64,000 nucleotides of DNA from Cellvibrio fontiphilus_A. GTDB taxonomy: Bacteria > Pseudomonadota > Gammaproteobacteria > Pseudomonadales > Cellvibrionaceae. The translations under genes were made by a program, and so were the position numbers. Location: positions 310,001 through 374,000 of the forward strand of contig NZ_JBHRTF010000002.1 of NCBI RefSeq assembly GCF_042646205.1, read 5' to 3'. The notes under the pieces were generated by a model. That model searched no databases and was not told the origin of the DNA. It saw only the letters and a program-made list of their open reading frames with translations. This document shows, in pieces, positions 1 to 7,630 of the stretch; within the stretch, counting starts at the first letter, position 1; every line of letters starts with the position of its first letter.

Positions 1-702
1 CGCCTGTATTTTGGCCCAGTACTGGACAACCACCTGCTGCACCAACACCCCTTTTACCCCGAAGCGCCGGCCCAATCGCGCCGGATTCCCATGGTGATTG
101 GCAATACCAAAGACGAAACCCGCGCCTTTTTGGGCGGCGATCCCAAAAACCACAACCTGAGCTGGGAAGAACTGCCCGCAAGGTTGGAGCTGAGCCAGTA
201 TTCCGATGTAAACCCGCAGGTGGTAATCGACACCTATCGCCAGCTTTACCCGCACTACACACCCTCGCAGGTATTTTTTGCGGCGACTACCGCCGGCCGC
301 TCCTGGCCCGGCGCGATCCAGGAAGCCGAAGCCCGCGCGCGCCAGGGTGCACCGGCCTATGTATACCAATTCGACTGGGGTTCACCGCTGGATGACGGCA
401 AATGGGGCGCGTTTCACTCGATTGATATCGCCATGGTATTCGACACCATTCACCACCCGCAGGCCCGCACCGGCACCTCGCCCGCCGCGCAAAAGGTGGC
501 CGACCAAATGAGCGAGGCATTAATCGCCTTCGCCAGGACCGGCAACCCCAACCACAAAGGCATACCGCGCTGGAAACCCTACAGCCTGGAAAAGCGCGAG
601 ACGCTGGTGGTCAATGAAAAATCCCAACTGGTAAATGACCCGCGCGGTGGCGAGCGCAAACTCTACGCCCAAGTGCCGTTTGTGCAGCGGGGGACTTTTT
701 AA
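1..702 (+). CDS. Type B carboxylesterase, C-terminal part (5' end outside window)
   Basis: The frame is open from base 1, so this is the C-terminal ~233 residues of a longer protein; family members are usually about 500 residues. Early residues (GPVLDN, then IPMVIGNTKDETRAF) match the region of carboxylesterase/lipase family proteins that carries the acidic member of the Ser-Glu/Asp-His triad. GAFHSIDIAMVF fits the segment holding the catalytic His, and the tail ADQMSEALIAFARTGNPN is also typical. The serine motif GESAG would lie upstream of the window. A likely role is ester hydrolysis, perhaps of plant cell wall or xenobiotic esters, but the substrate cannot be read from this fragment. Localisation is unknown because the N-terminus is missing. 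Family confidence is high, function low. Confidence 0.9.
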   Translation, partial: RLYFGPVLDNHLLHQHPFYPEAPAQSRRIPMVIGNTKDETRAFLGGDPKNHNLSWEELPARLELSQYSDVNPQVVIDTYRQLYPHYTPSQVFFAATTAGRSWPGAIQEAEARARQGAPAYVYQFDWGSPLDDGKWGAFHSIDIAMVFDTIHHPQARTGTSPAAQKVADQMSEALIAFARTGNPNHKGIPRWKPYSLEKRETLVVNEKSQLVNDPRGGERKLYAQVPFVQRGTF

Positions 703-703
703 T

Positions 704-909
704 TAACCCCCTCCCGGCCTCCTCCTTCAAAAGGGGATGGGATAAGAGCGACCCCACCCTAGCCCTCCCCTTGTCAGGGGAGGGGACTGGAGCTTCGCAC
801 AAGTTTTATCGCACTGGGAGTCAGCCCCTCCCCCTGGAACAGGGGGAGGTTGGGAGGGGGGCGCTCTTACTCCTCCCCCTTTTGAAGGGGGAGGCTGGGA
901 GGGGGTTTA
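704..909. repeat. Nested GC-rich palindromic repeat
   Basis: An outer inverted repeat of about 47 bp (704-750 against 862-909, few mismatches) encloses a second inverted pair (about 751-792 against 822-861). Each unit is built on CCCTCCCC...GGGGAGGG-like arms. Related units occur at 27471-27634 and, degenerate, at 31139-31174. The element fills most of the 299 bp gap between the esterase and the next gene. It has the look of a REP/MITE-type dispersed repeat that could fold as a cruciform or RNA hairpin; no coding potential was seen. Confidence 0.8.
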
Positions 910-1001
910 TAGTCAATTGACATATTTGTCAGATAGAGAAATATTATGCCGCGCAGGCCCAGCCTGTTGCTCGCCCATAATAATTTTCTAACGAGGCTTA
1001 T

Positions 1002-1637
1002 ATGTTCAAACATTCCCCCCTGAAAACCCTTATCGCCCTTGCCAGCGCCAGCCTGCTCTCCATCGCCGCCGACGCGCAGCAGCTCAACCCCAACTATTTT
1101 TATCTGGTCAAAGGCGAGCTGATTGACCGCAGTATTTCCCTGGGCGACCCCACTAACTGGAGCACCGGCATAACAGGGCGGGAGGGCAAATCGGCAGGCG
1201 GCAAAGTCGAGGTAGCGCCCACTAGTTTTAAAGGTGAAGGCGATGCCATCCAAATCACTTGGGTACCGCGCAAAAAAATGCAGGGCAACTTTGGGCTTTA
1301 CGGCAACCCGGTTGATTTATCCAAATTCAAAGACAGCGCGTCACTCACCATCGATATGCGCGTGGATGTAAAACCCGACAAAAACGTCAACATCGGCCTG
1401 GACTGCGGCTACCCCTGCCGCGCGGATTTATCCATCAACCAAATGATTAAATCCATGCCCAAAGGCGAATGGTTCAGCTTGCCGCTACCGCTCAACTGCT
1501 TTAAAAGCGACAACTTCGATTTAAGCAAAATCAACGGCCCGTTCAGCATCGCCACCGACGGCAAATTCACGGTGAGCATCACCAATATTCGCCTGGAAAA
1601 ATTGCCCGAGGGCGAGAAGGGGTGTGTGGAGGAGTAA
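1002..1637 (+). CDS. Secreted stand-alone ExoP C-terminal-like (galactose-binding-like) domain protein
   Basis: A 211-residue protein with a signal peptide (MFKHSPLKTLIALASASLLSIAADA, probable cut after ADA near residue 25). The rest resembles the C-terminal domain of the GH3 enzyme encoded at 42527-45112. Both have a GDAIQITW / ARRVVWNG-type beta start, then paired cysteines (GLDCGYPCRADLSI here, LGCGSYCASDIDL there), a LPLNC / VPFSC strand, and a closing PFSIATDGKFTVSITNI / PFSLVTSGTLDITFAKV strand. In ExoP-type GH3 glucanases this jelly-roll domain packs against the catalytic part. Here it stands alone with no catalytic domain, so a role as a soluble periplasmic or secreted carbohydrate-binding protein is inference. 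The short linear C-terminus ends in CVEE. The start ATG at 1002 follows an ACGAGGCT ribosome site. Confidence 0.75.
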   Translation: MFKHSPLKTLIALASASLLSIAADAQQLNPNYFYLVKGELIDRSISLGDPTNWSTGITGREGKSAGGKVEVAPTSFKGEGDAIQITWVPRKKMQGNFGLYGNPVDLSKFKDSASLTIDMRVDVKPDKNVNIGLDCGYPCRADLSINQMIKSMPKGEWFSLPLPLNCFKSDNFDLSKINGPFSIATDGKFTVSITNIRLEKLPEGEKGCVEE

Positions 1638-1645
1638 GGGTTGCT

Positions 1646-1674
1646 GCGTATCCCCTCAAGTAGAAGGGATACGC
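1646..1674. terminator. Hairpin between convergent genes
   Basis: Perfect 9 bp stem (GCGTATCCC / GGGATACGC) with an 11-nt loop in the 47 bp gap between the rightward gene ending at 1637 and the leftward gene ending at 1685. No strong T run follows directly, though ATTTTTATT lies 7 bp downstream on the + strand. Likely a shared terminator. Confidence 0.55.
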
Positions 1675-1684
1675 AAAACGATTT

Positions 1685-2725
1685 TTATTCGGACTGCGCT
1701 ATTGTCCAGATCCGCATCAGCGGCAAATCAGCTTTAATTTCATCATCCAATTTTTCGTAAACCAAAAATAATTGCTCCAATAATTCTTTTTGACTCCACA
1801 AACGCACGCGAAAAAAGCTGGATGCCAATTCTTTTTGCACATTTGACCTGTAACCACCCCAAGCAACAAACAAACCTTGGGTTGCGTTGAACTTGGTCAT
1901 AGCACCCATCAACTTATCAACCGTGGGGCGATCCACCAATCCATCGCCAGATTTCACTTCCACACAAATTCGCTGATTACCAAAACCCATAGGGCCATCG
2001 CCCGCCAGAATATCTACCCCACCATCTGCACCTTCAGGACTTTGCCAACAGGTATAGCCTTGCGCTTGCAGTATCGCAGTCACTAATCGGGTAAGTTGAT
2101 GCCCTTTAAATTTACGCTCAATCAATTTCACAATTTGCGAGCGCCCCAGCTCCTCCAGGTCGGTATCAACCTGCTCGTCAGTCGCGTCCAACTCATTGGA
2201 TTCGTTTGTATGGGCAATAAGATCCTTAACCGATTCCGCTTTCCATTCGTTTGTTTCCATTTGTGCTAAACGCATTTCAGCGTTATTACGAGTAATGCGG
2301 CACACGGTGAGAAATGCACCAAAGCTATACAGCAAATCCTGCGAAAAGTGCGAGCGCGGCACAGCCTCAGTCAACCATTCCACACTGCGCCAGTGATAGA
2401 AAGGGTTAGCGGCATCCGCTTGGTGATGATAGCCAGAGGTGATTTTTCCGATATAAATTACCGGCTGAAGTTTGGAGGGCAATATGATGCGATCCCCCAC
2501 TTTCATGTCGTGAGCGAAAGGCCAGATTTGACTGGCGTGATTCACCAACTTTCTGGGTTTGGCCTCTGCATCCAAACCGCTCAGTGTTTCGATCAATGCA
2601 TCGCGCGCTGGTAATTTATCCAACGGGCTATTTAAATAATCCCAGGTTAAATAGATGCGATTTTCCTGCAGGAATTTTTGTTCGTATTCGCCGTGAGAAC
2701 CGGCGCGGATTAACCAGACAGCCAT
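1685..2725 (-). CDS. EVE-like domain / Mrr-type restriction endonuclease
   Basis: A 346-residue protein. The N-terminal ~150 residues (MAVWLIRAGSHGEYEQ..., GDRIILPSKLQPVIYIGKITSGY..., YHWRSVEW) look like the EVE/PUA-like modified-base reader found at the front of many restriction proteins. After an acidic linker (about 155-195) comes a C-terminal Mrr_cat nuclease domain. Its PD-(D/E)xK core is visible: D238 in GADGGVDIL and E256-x-K258 in ICVEVKSG. An expected role is cleavage of DNA carrying modified bases, as in phages with altered genomes. The start ATG lies 8 bp after the stop of the upstream deaminase gene and has a GGGA ribosome site, so the two are probably co-transcribed and co-selected. 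Domain calls are confident; the recognised modification is unknown. Confidence 0.85.
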   Translation of the reverse strand: MAVWLIRAGSHGEYEQKFLQENRIYLTWDYLNSPLDKLPARDALIETLSGLDAEAKPRKLVNHASQIWPFAHDMKVGDRIILPSKLQPVIYIGKITSGYHHQADAANPFYHWRSVEWLTEAVPRSHFSQDLLYSFGAFLTVCRITRNNAEMRLAQMETNEWKAESVKDLIAHTNESNELDATDEQVDTDLEELGRSQIVKLIERKFKGHQLTRLVTAILQAQGYTCWQSPEGADGGVDILAGDGPMGFGNQRICVEVKSGDGLVDRPTVDKLMGAMTKFNATQGLFVAWGGYRSNVQKELASSFFRVRLWSQKELLEQLFLVYEKLDDEIKADLPLMRIWTIAQSE

Positions 2726-2733
2726 ATGATTCC

Positions 2734-4467
2734 CTATCCCAAAAAATAGTCCAGTTCATCTTTATAGGGCATCGCAGAGTCATATAACTGATGGTACCCC
2801 TTTCCAACAGCCCCCATAAATTGAATTAATGTTGGCGGATTGTTTCCGATTGAGAGAATATGATCACGAGCAATTCCAGGGTAAGGATCAATATAAATAA
2901 TTTCCTTGATGCCTAATTGATAGGCTTTTTTTGCACAAAGCTCACATGGACTTGCTGTTGTATAGAGCTTTCCTCCCTTAATTCCAACTCCACCATATTT
3001 TGCCAATTGCAAAAATGCACTTTCTTCCGCATGTAAAGATCTGGTATGTACTTGATTCGACTTTCTATCAATACTGTTCTTTAAATCTTTAAAACAATAA
3101 GATAGATTTCTTCCACCTAATGACTTTGAGCTTGCAATAATATTTGAATATTTTTTATTTGCTGCATCGATAAATTTTTCATCATTTCTTTCGTACTCGC
3201 TATAAACCACAGGATCAAAGGTATTTAAAAGACCTTCAACCGAGCGCAGGGCACATGGGACTTGCCCTGCAGCCACGTCATTCCAACCAATAGCTTTTAT
3301 AGAGTTTTCCTCATCTGTAATTGCTGCCCCAACCTTTCTTGAAATACAGCCAGAATTTGACTTTGCTGTATACGCAATTTGCATTACACGCTCCATGGAT
3401 GTAGGGCTCACAAGCCCGGGATGCAGCATCAGTGCAAAGTACCAAATTAGTTGTGCCTTAAGCACGTTATTGTTTTTTAACTCATTTCTTGGATTAAAAA
3501 TATGAATATCTGATATTTCAATACATCGTTTTACATTTTGGCCAATAAAATCATTATAAGTAGAGTCAATCTTCTTATCACCCGACTCAATTTCTTCGAT
3601 ATCGGATAGTTGATCAATAGTAAATTTTCTAATTCGCTGCAAATATTCATCACGATCTTTGGCTGGCGCATTAATAGAAACCAAATAAAATGCAGAATAT
3701 CTATCTCTGAAAAAACGTGCCTCATATGGATTTCTTATTGCATCAATAACGACAAATGCCTTGTCTTCTATTTTCCTTATAATTTTAATTACTCTATTTA
3801 TAGTTTCAGGAAGATGGAAGACACTGCTAGGATCGAAATTCTCCGCATTATAAGTCGCAGAAATCTTCCCCAGTTTTCTTATAGAAACCCCTGCAGCTTG
3901 ATATGTAGAAACATATAAGTCACGCTTAAAAACCTGAAGCTCTTTTTTAAAATCTTCAGTAAATTTTCTAACAAGCTTTAGATATCTATTGAATAACTCA
4001 ATCTTGTCAATTTCGATAACTTCAGAATTGCTGTGGTCAAGCAAATAATTTTGAAATTGCTTGAACTTGCCTATGAAATTTTTAGAAAAAACACCTTCAT
4101 CAATTAATTTTTTCAGCCCTGTTTTATCAACCTCTCCTCTTGAGCTTACAGTAATAAAATCAACGACTTCATCACTGCTCATTCGAAGCAAATAAGCCGA
4201 TATAAGATCACTTACTTTTATCGAATAAAAAGGCTTCCAATTCTCTACCGCATATTTTTTAACGATATTATATCGATACCGACTTAACCCAGAGTACAAA
4301 TGTTCCCCGTTATAGGTTATATCTGATTCATCAGGAAAGCTGGGGGTCTTATTCTCCAAAAAATTTGCAGCAGTTGTACATCCAGAACCAGTTCGACCAG
4401 TCAGACCAATCAAAATAAACTTACTTCTTTCCAAAAATAATTTAGATAGGGATTCATCTCTTAACAT
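2734..4467 (-). CDS. avcD: Anti-phage dCTP deaminase-like protein (AvcD/DcdV type)
   Basis: A 577-residue two-domain protein. The N-terminal half begins with a P-loop-like segment (IGLTGRTGSGCTT, residues about 20-32) of a nucleotide-kinase fold. The C-terminal part, from about residue 360, is a zinc cytidine/deoxycytidylate deaminase with HAE at 479-481 and PCELC at 507-511. Known AvcD/DcdV proteins of this architecture deplete dCTP/dCMP during phage infection and are held in check by a short RNA encoded just upstream. The Walker A lysine position is occupied by Cys here. The gene is clearly AT-rich compared with its flanks, which suggests transfer. A weak GGAA site precedes the ATG. A housekeeping dCMP deaminase is unlikely because those are about 150 residues long. 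Confidence 0.82.
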   Translation of the reverse strand: MLRDESLSKLFLERSKFILIGLTGRTGSGCTTAANFLENKTPSFPDESDITYNGEHLYSGLSRYRYNIVKKYAVENWKPFYSIKVSDLISAYLLRMSSDEVVDFITVSSRGEVDKTGLKKLIDEGVFSKNFIGKFKQFQNYLLDHSNSEVIEIDKIELFNRYLKLVRKFTEDFKKELQVFKRDLYVSTYQAAGVSIRKLGKISATYNAENFDPSSVFHLPETINRVIKIIRKIEDKAFVVIDAIRNPYEARFFRDRYSAFYLVSINAPAKDRDEYLQRIRKFTIDQLSDIEEIESGDKKIDSTYNDFIGQNVKRCIEISDIHIFNPRNELKNNNVLKAQLIWYFALMLHPGLVSPTSMERVMQIAYTAKSNSGCISRKVGAAITDEENSIKAIGWNDVAAGQVPCALRSVEGLLNTFDPVVYSEYERNDEKFIDAANKKYSNIIASSKSLGGRNLSYCFKDLKNSIDRKSNQVHTRSLHAEESAFLQLAKYGGVGIKGGKLYTTASPCELCAKKAYQLGIKEIIYIDPYPGIARDHILSIGNNPPTLIQFMGAVGKGYHQLYDSAMPYKDELDYFLG

Positions 4468-4551
4468 AATTATTCCATGCCTTTTATTTTTACTAAAAAT
4501 TGCTTAGCAACACCATAATGCCGCCACTATAAGCTATAGAATAGAAAAAAT

Positions 4552-4737
4552 TTATAGCTTTAAATTCTCAACCTCTGCTTTTACTTCAATGCTGCTTCGC
4601 AGCTCCCCCATCTTAATCTTCTCCAACAATGCTGCCGAATTTTCCCCCGAAATTAATTCCGAATTCTGCGCGCGCCAGTAAGCGGTGAGTTCGCTGCGAA
4701 AGGCTTTGGCTAAAACACTTTGGGTTAAATAGTTCAC
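4552..4737 (-). pseudogene. Remnant of type I restriction specificity subunit (hsdS C-terminus)
   Basis: About 61 codons, starting formally at GTG, that read NYLTQSVLAKAFRSELTAYWRAQNSEL then ISGENSAALLEKIKMGEL. This closely matches, from memory, the extreme C-terminal tail of EcoKI-like HsdS proteins (LAKAFRGELTAQWRAENPDL / ISGENSAAALLEKIKAERA). A full HsdS has about 400-460 residues, so the two target-recognition domains are missing. The frame is closed by TAG only a few codons upstream. No hsdM or hsdR is in the window. It is best read as the scar of a deleted type I system, lying between the Fic gene and the deaminase. It could still be transcribed as part of the leader of the deaminase operon. 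Confidence 0.7.
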
Positions 4738-4770
4738 TATCCGAATAGTGCTGCCTTTTTTATGAGACTA

Positions 4771-5874
4771 TTAGTATTCAGCAAACTGATTACTGTCTTG
4801 CGTCATTAACTGAATCAGCTTTGGATGTACAAAAAGCTTTTCCTTACCCGCTGGAAACTCGTACAGAACACCTATGTCGCAGAGCTGTTTTAAATACACC
4901 GATGCTGTTTGGCGTTTGGCGATATTACGACTGACCAAATCGCCTATCCGACAATAGGGCTGCTCAAAAATAACGGCCACTAATTCGTGTGTGTACACCT
5001 TTGGCAGAGAATCGCGAATATAGTTAGTGGTGTGTTCCAACAGTTGGCGTACCGCACCAATTTTTGCAGTAGTCCATGTCGCAGTGCTTTCTACCGCCTT
5101 TAGCATATAGAGAATCCAAGGCTCCCATTGTTGGGTTTGGCTCACGCCCAACAACAAGCGGTAGTAGTCTTGCCGGTTTTTCATGATGTAACGGCTTAAA
5201 TAAAGAATGGGTGAACTTAATAAGCCCTGCTCAACCAAATATAGAATATTAATCACGCGCCCCGTGCGACCATTGCCGTCAATAAATGGGTGAATCGCCT
5301 CAAACTGATAGTGCGCTATTGCCATTTTAATCAGCGGATCAATGTCATCTTCTTGGTGTAAAAACATTACCCAGTTACTGAGCAAATCGCGGATGACGGT
5401 TTCTCCCACGGGGGGCGTGTAAATAGTTTCACCTGTGGCTTGATTACGCAGCGCTGTACCCGAAACTTTGCGCACATCCATCTGGCTGGCCTTGATGGTG
5501 CTGCAAATATCCAAGGCTGTAGTTACACAAAGTGGCCGCTTGGTTAATTGATAAAACCCTTCGCGTAATGCAGTGCGATAACGCAGCGCTTCTTTAGTCA
5601 TTGTGTCTGCGTGACTGTCCTCTTCGGCGAATTGAAAGAGCTTGTCGGAGGTAGTAACAATATTTTCTATTTCCGAACTGTCTTTTGCTTCTAATAGGGG
5701 AATCAGGTTGATTAGCAGCCCCTGATTAGGCAATAGCTCGCCAGCCTGCTTCAACTCAGCCAATGCTGCCCGCGCGGGAATGCAGGCTTTTAGCAGACTA
5801 AGCGTTTCATGCGCTTCCGTAGGAGGTGGTAGCAGTGGTAGTTCGTTGTAAGGGCGGTCAGCTTGCCATGTCAT
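4771..5874 (-). CDS. Fic family protein with C-terminal winged helix
   Basis: A 367-residue protein counted from the ATG preceding MTWQADRP, which has a GGAG site 10 nt upstream; an ATG nine codons earlier lacks one. The Fic core motif HPFIDGNGRTGR is complete at about 195-206, so AMP (or other nucleotide) transfer to target proteins is expected. An N-terminal SSEIEN (about 66-71) fits the (S/T)xxxE(G/N) inhibitory helix of class II Fic proteins, which self-restrains activity. The C-terminal ~75 residues (YCRIGDLVSRNIAKRQTASVYLKQL...) look like a winged helix-turn-helix, so the protein may bind its own promoter. It is the most upstream gene of the leftward defence-type island. Targets are unknown. 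Confidence 0.9.
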   Translation of the reverse strand: MTWQADRPYNELPLLPPPTEAHETLSLLKACIPARAALAELKQAGELLPNQGLLINLIPLLEAKDSSEIENIVTTSDKLFQFAEEDSHADTMTKEALRYRTALREGFYQLTKRPLCVTTALDICSTIKASQMDVRKVSGTALRNQATGETIYTPPVGETVIRDLLSNWVMFLHQEDDIDPLIKMAIAHYQFEAIHPFIDGNGRTGRVINILYLVEQGLLSSPILYLSRYIMKNRQDYYRLLLGVSQTQQWEPWILYMLKAVESTATWTTAKIGAVRQLLEHTTNYIRDSLPKVYTHELVAVIFEQPYCRIGDLVSRNIAKRQTASVYLKQLCDIGVLYEFPAGKEKLFVHPKLIQLMTQDSNQFAEY

Positions 5875-5922
5875 GTTTATACATCTCCATTTTTCCCACA
5901 TATTGTCAGCTTATAGCGATGG

Positions 5923-5970
5923 TATCGACATATAAACACAATATGTCGATATTTACCTATTTTATCGACA
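5923..5970. promoter_or_regulatory. Candidate operator upstream of fic: inverted repeat plus third half-site
   Basis: TATCGACATAT (5923-5933) and ATATGTCGATA (5941-5951) form a perfect 11 bp inverted repeat with a 7 bp spacer. A further TATCGACA copy lies at 5963-5970. The cluster starts about 50 bp upstream of the Fic start. The Fic protein's own winged helix is a plausible ligand; this is inference. Confidence 0.55.
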
Positions 5971-6090
5971 CGAAAAGCGGGTATGTATAAAAAAGTGGTG
6001 TTTTGTGTATATGAATCATCCTCTCAACCGCTTAAGTCGTTGCACGGCGGCTAAAGTAGGCGTGAGCTTAGAGAATTTGCTTAAGCCATA

Positions 6091-6120
6091 AAAAAAGAGG
6101 CCACTGCGGCCTCTTTTTTT
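6091..6120 (-). terminator. Bidirectional rho-independent terminator
   Basis: AGAGGCC / GGCCTCT stem with an ACTGC loop, flanked by an A run on one side and a T run on the other, so it works in either direction. It lies 41 bp past the stop of the leftward yceI gene and most likely ends that transcript. The rest of 5971-6090 shows only a doubtful 26-codon frame. Confidence 0.8.
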
Positions 6121-6161
6121 GTGCGCGGTGTAAATGCGCAAGGAAGAATAATTCACGTGAA

Positions 6162-6746
6162 TTATTTTTTAATACCTTCCACATGCAATTCCAATTTCAC
6201 GGTTTGTGAGGCTGGGCCTAAATCCATTTTGATATTGAAATCTTTCATGTTGATTTCGGTTTCGCCTTCAAAACCGGCGCGGTAGCCGCCCCATGGGTCT
6301 TTACCTTCTCCGACTTTGTCGACTTCGATGGTGATGCTTTTGGTCACACCATTCAGGGTCAGGTCACCGATGATGTCGAATTCGTCTTTATCATCGCCAT
6401 CCACTTTAATTTGTTTGCTCACAAAGGTGGCTTTGGGGAATTTTTCCACGTTGAGGAAATCCGGGCTGCGCAGGTGTTTGTCGCGCTCGGCGTGGTTGGA
6501 GTTAACACTGGTGGTGTCGATGGTGACATTGATAGTGCTGGCTTCGGGTTTGGCTGGGTCGTAAGTGAATTCGCCAGAGAAGTTATCGAAACGACCGGTC
6601 AACCAGCTGTAGCCCAAATGCTTAACTGCAAAGTTAATGGAGGCGTGGGCGCCTTTGGTGTCGATTTCATAGGTGTCTGCCAAGGCGGGCAGGCTCATTA
6701 CACCAATGCTGGAAACAGCAAGCGCAAGCAGGGATTTTTTTAACAT
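6162..6746 (-). CDS. yceI: YceI family periplasmic lipid-binding-like protein
   Basis: A 194-residue protein with a clear signal peptide (MLKKSLLALAVSSIGVMSLPALA, cut before DTYEID). The mature part has the YceI lipocalin-like barrel signatures: IDTKGAHASINFAVKHLGYSWLTGRF, the central SVNSNHAERDKHLRSPDFLNVEKFPKATF, and the C-terminal EGETEINMKDFNIKM. YceI proteins bind polyprenyl-type lipids such as ubiquinone-8 or isoprenoids in the periplasm. The start has a strong AAGGAG site. The cytochrome b561 gene lies 74 bp upstream in the same direction, the usual yceJ-yceI pairing, which suggests a shared redox or quinone-related role. Confidence 0.93.
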   Translation of the reverse strand: MLKKSLLALAVSSIGVMSLPALADTYEIDTKGAHASINFAVKHLGYSWLTGRFDNFSGEFTYDPAKPEASTINVTIDTTSVNSNHAERDKHLRSPDFLNVEKFPKATFVSKQIKVDGDDKDEFDIIGDLTLNGVTKSITIEVDKVGEGKDPWGGYRAGFEGETEINMKDFNIKMDLGPASQTVKLELHVEGIKK

Positions 6747-6820
6747 AGTAAAACTCCTTTAGGGTTAAACGGTTGTTGAGCAATAGTTAATAAATGATTT
6801 AGTCACGCAGTGTTGCAAAA

Positions 6821-7369
6821 TTATTTTTTCACCGGCTTGAGCATGCGCACCAGGGTGCGGTCGCGTATTACAAAGTGATGCAACAGCGCACCACCAACGT
6901 GTAATACCACCAATCCGATAATGCCCCAGGCAAAATATTCGTGTAACTCGCCCACTAGATCCACTTGGCTGGCACTGAGTTCGGCGATTGACGGGAAATA
7001 AATCCAATCAAACAAACTGGCGGGTTTGCCCTCTGCGGTGGTGATGAAGTAGCCGGTAATCAACACCACAAAAATTGCCAGGTAGAGCGCCCATTTGACC
7101 AGTTTGGCGGCCATGAGTTGCGCGGGTTTATCACCCAGTGCAACCGGTGTGGGGTTGAGCAGGCGCCAGATAACACGCACCAGCATCAGCAGCAGCACAA
7201 TCAACCCGAGGCTGATGTGCAGCGCGGGGCCTTTGTGATACCAGTCGTCGTAATAACCCAGCCCGGTCATGTAGATACCCAAGCCAAATAAAAACAGTAT
7301 CAGCAGGGCGCTGGACCAGTGGAGCAAAATGGCAATCAAGCCGTAACCGGTGGAAGAATCCTTGAGCAT
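6821..7369 (-). CDS. yceJ: Cytochrome b561 family protein
   Basis: A 182-residue inner-membrane protein with four hydrophobic segments (around residues 13-33, 48-68, 92-110 and 148-168). Histidines are placed as in bacterial di-haem b561 proteins: H17 in LLHWSSALL, H51 in ALHISLG, and the pair in ELHEYFAWG and LVVLHVGGALLHHF. It probably moves electrons between the quinone pool and a periplasmic acceptor. An AGAGG ribosome site precedes the ATG. It is followed by yceI and probably co-transcribed with it. The precise electron donor is unknown. Confidence 0.9.
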   Translation of the reverse strand: MLKDSSTGYGLIAILLHWSSALLILFLFGLGIYMTGLGYYDDWYHKGPALHISLGLIVLLLMLVRVIWRLLNPTPVALGDKPAQLMAAKLVKWALYLAIFVVLITGYFITTAEGKPASLFDWIYFPSIAELSASQVDLVGELHEYFAWGIIGLVVLHVGGALLHHFVIRDRTLVRMLKPVKK

Positions 7370-7630
7370 AGGTGCCTCTGGCAGGAGCTTTATTAGCTAG
7401 TGCTTTTATTCAAGATAACAGTAAGTCTGGTGAATTACAGTAGCACTCAGTCTAGCCCTGCTGTGTGCACTTGGCGCGAGAGCCTTGTGTAAATCCCGCT
7501 TTACACTGAAAAATAGTTACCTATCAATGGGATAGAAGATTTTTGGGCAATTATGCAAAAACTGCAAAAGCCAAATAGATCAGTTTTTTCGTTGCTTATG
7601 ATTGGAATTTCAGGGGATTTAATCGGGTTT

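Noticed and set aside
6011..6091. A 26-codon frame (MNHPLNRLSRCTA...) just before the terminator at 6091
   Set aside because: No ribosome site, no recognisable homology, and the region looks like spacer; too weak to call a gene.
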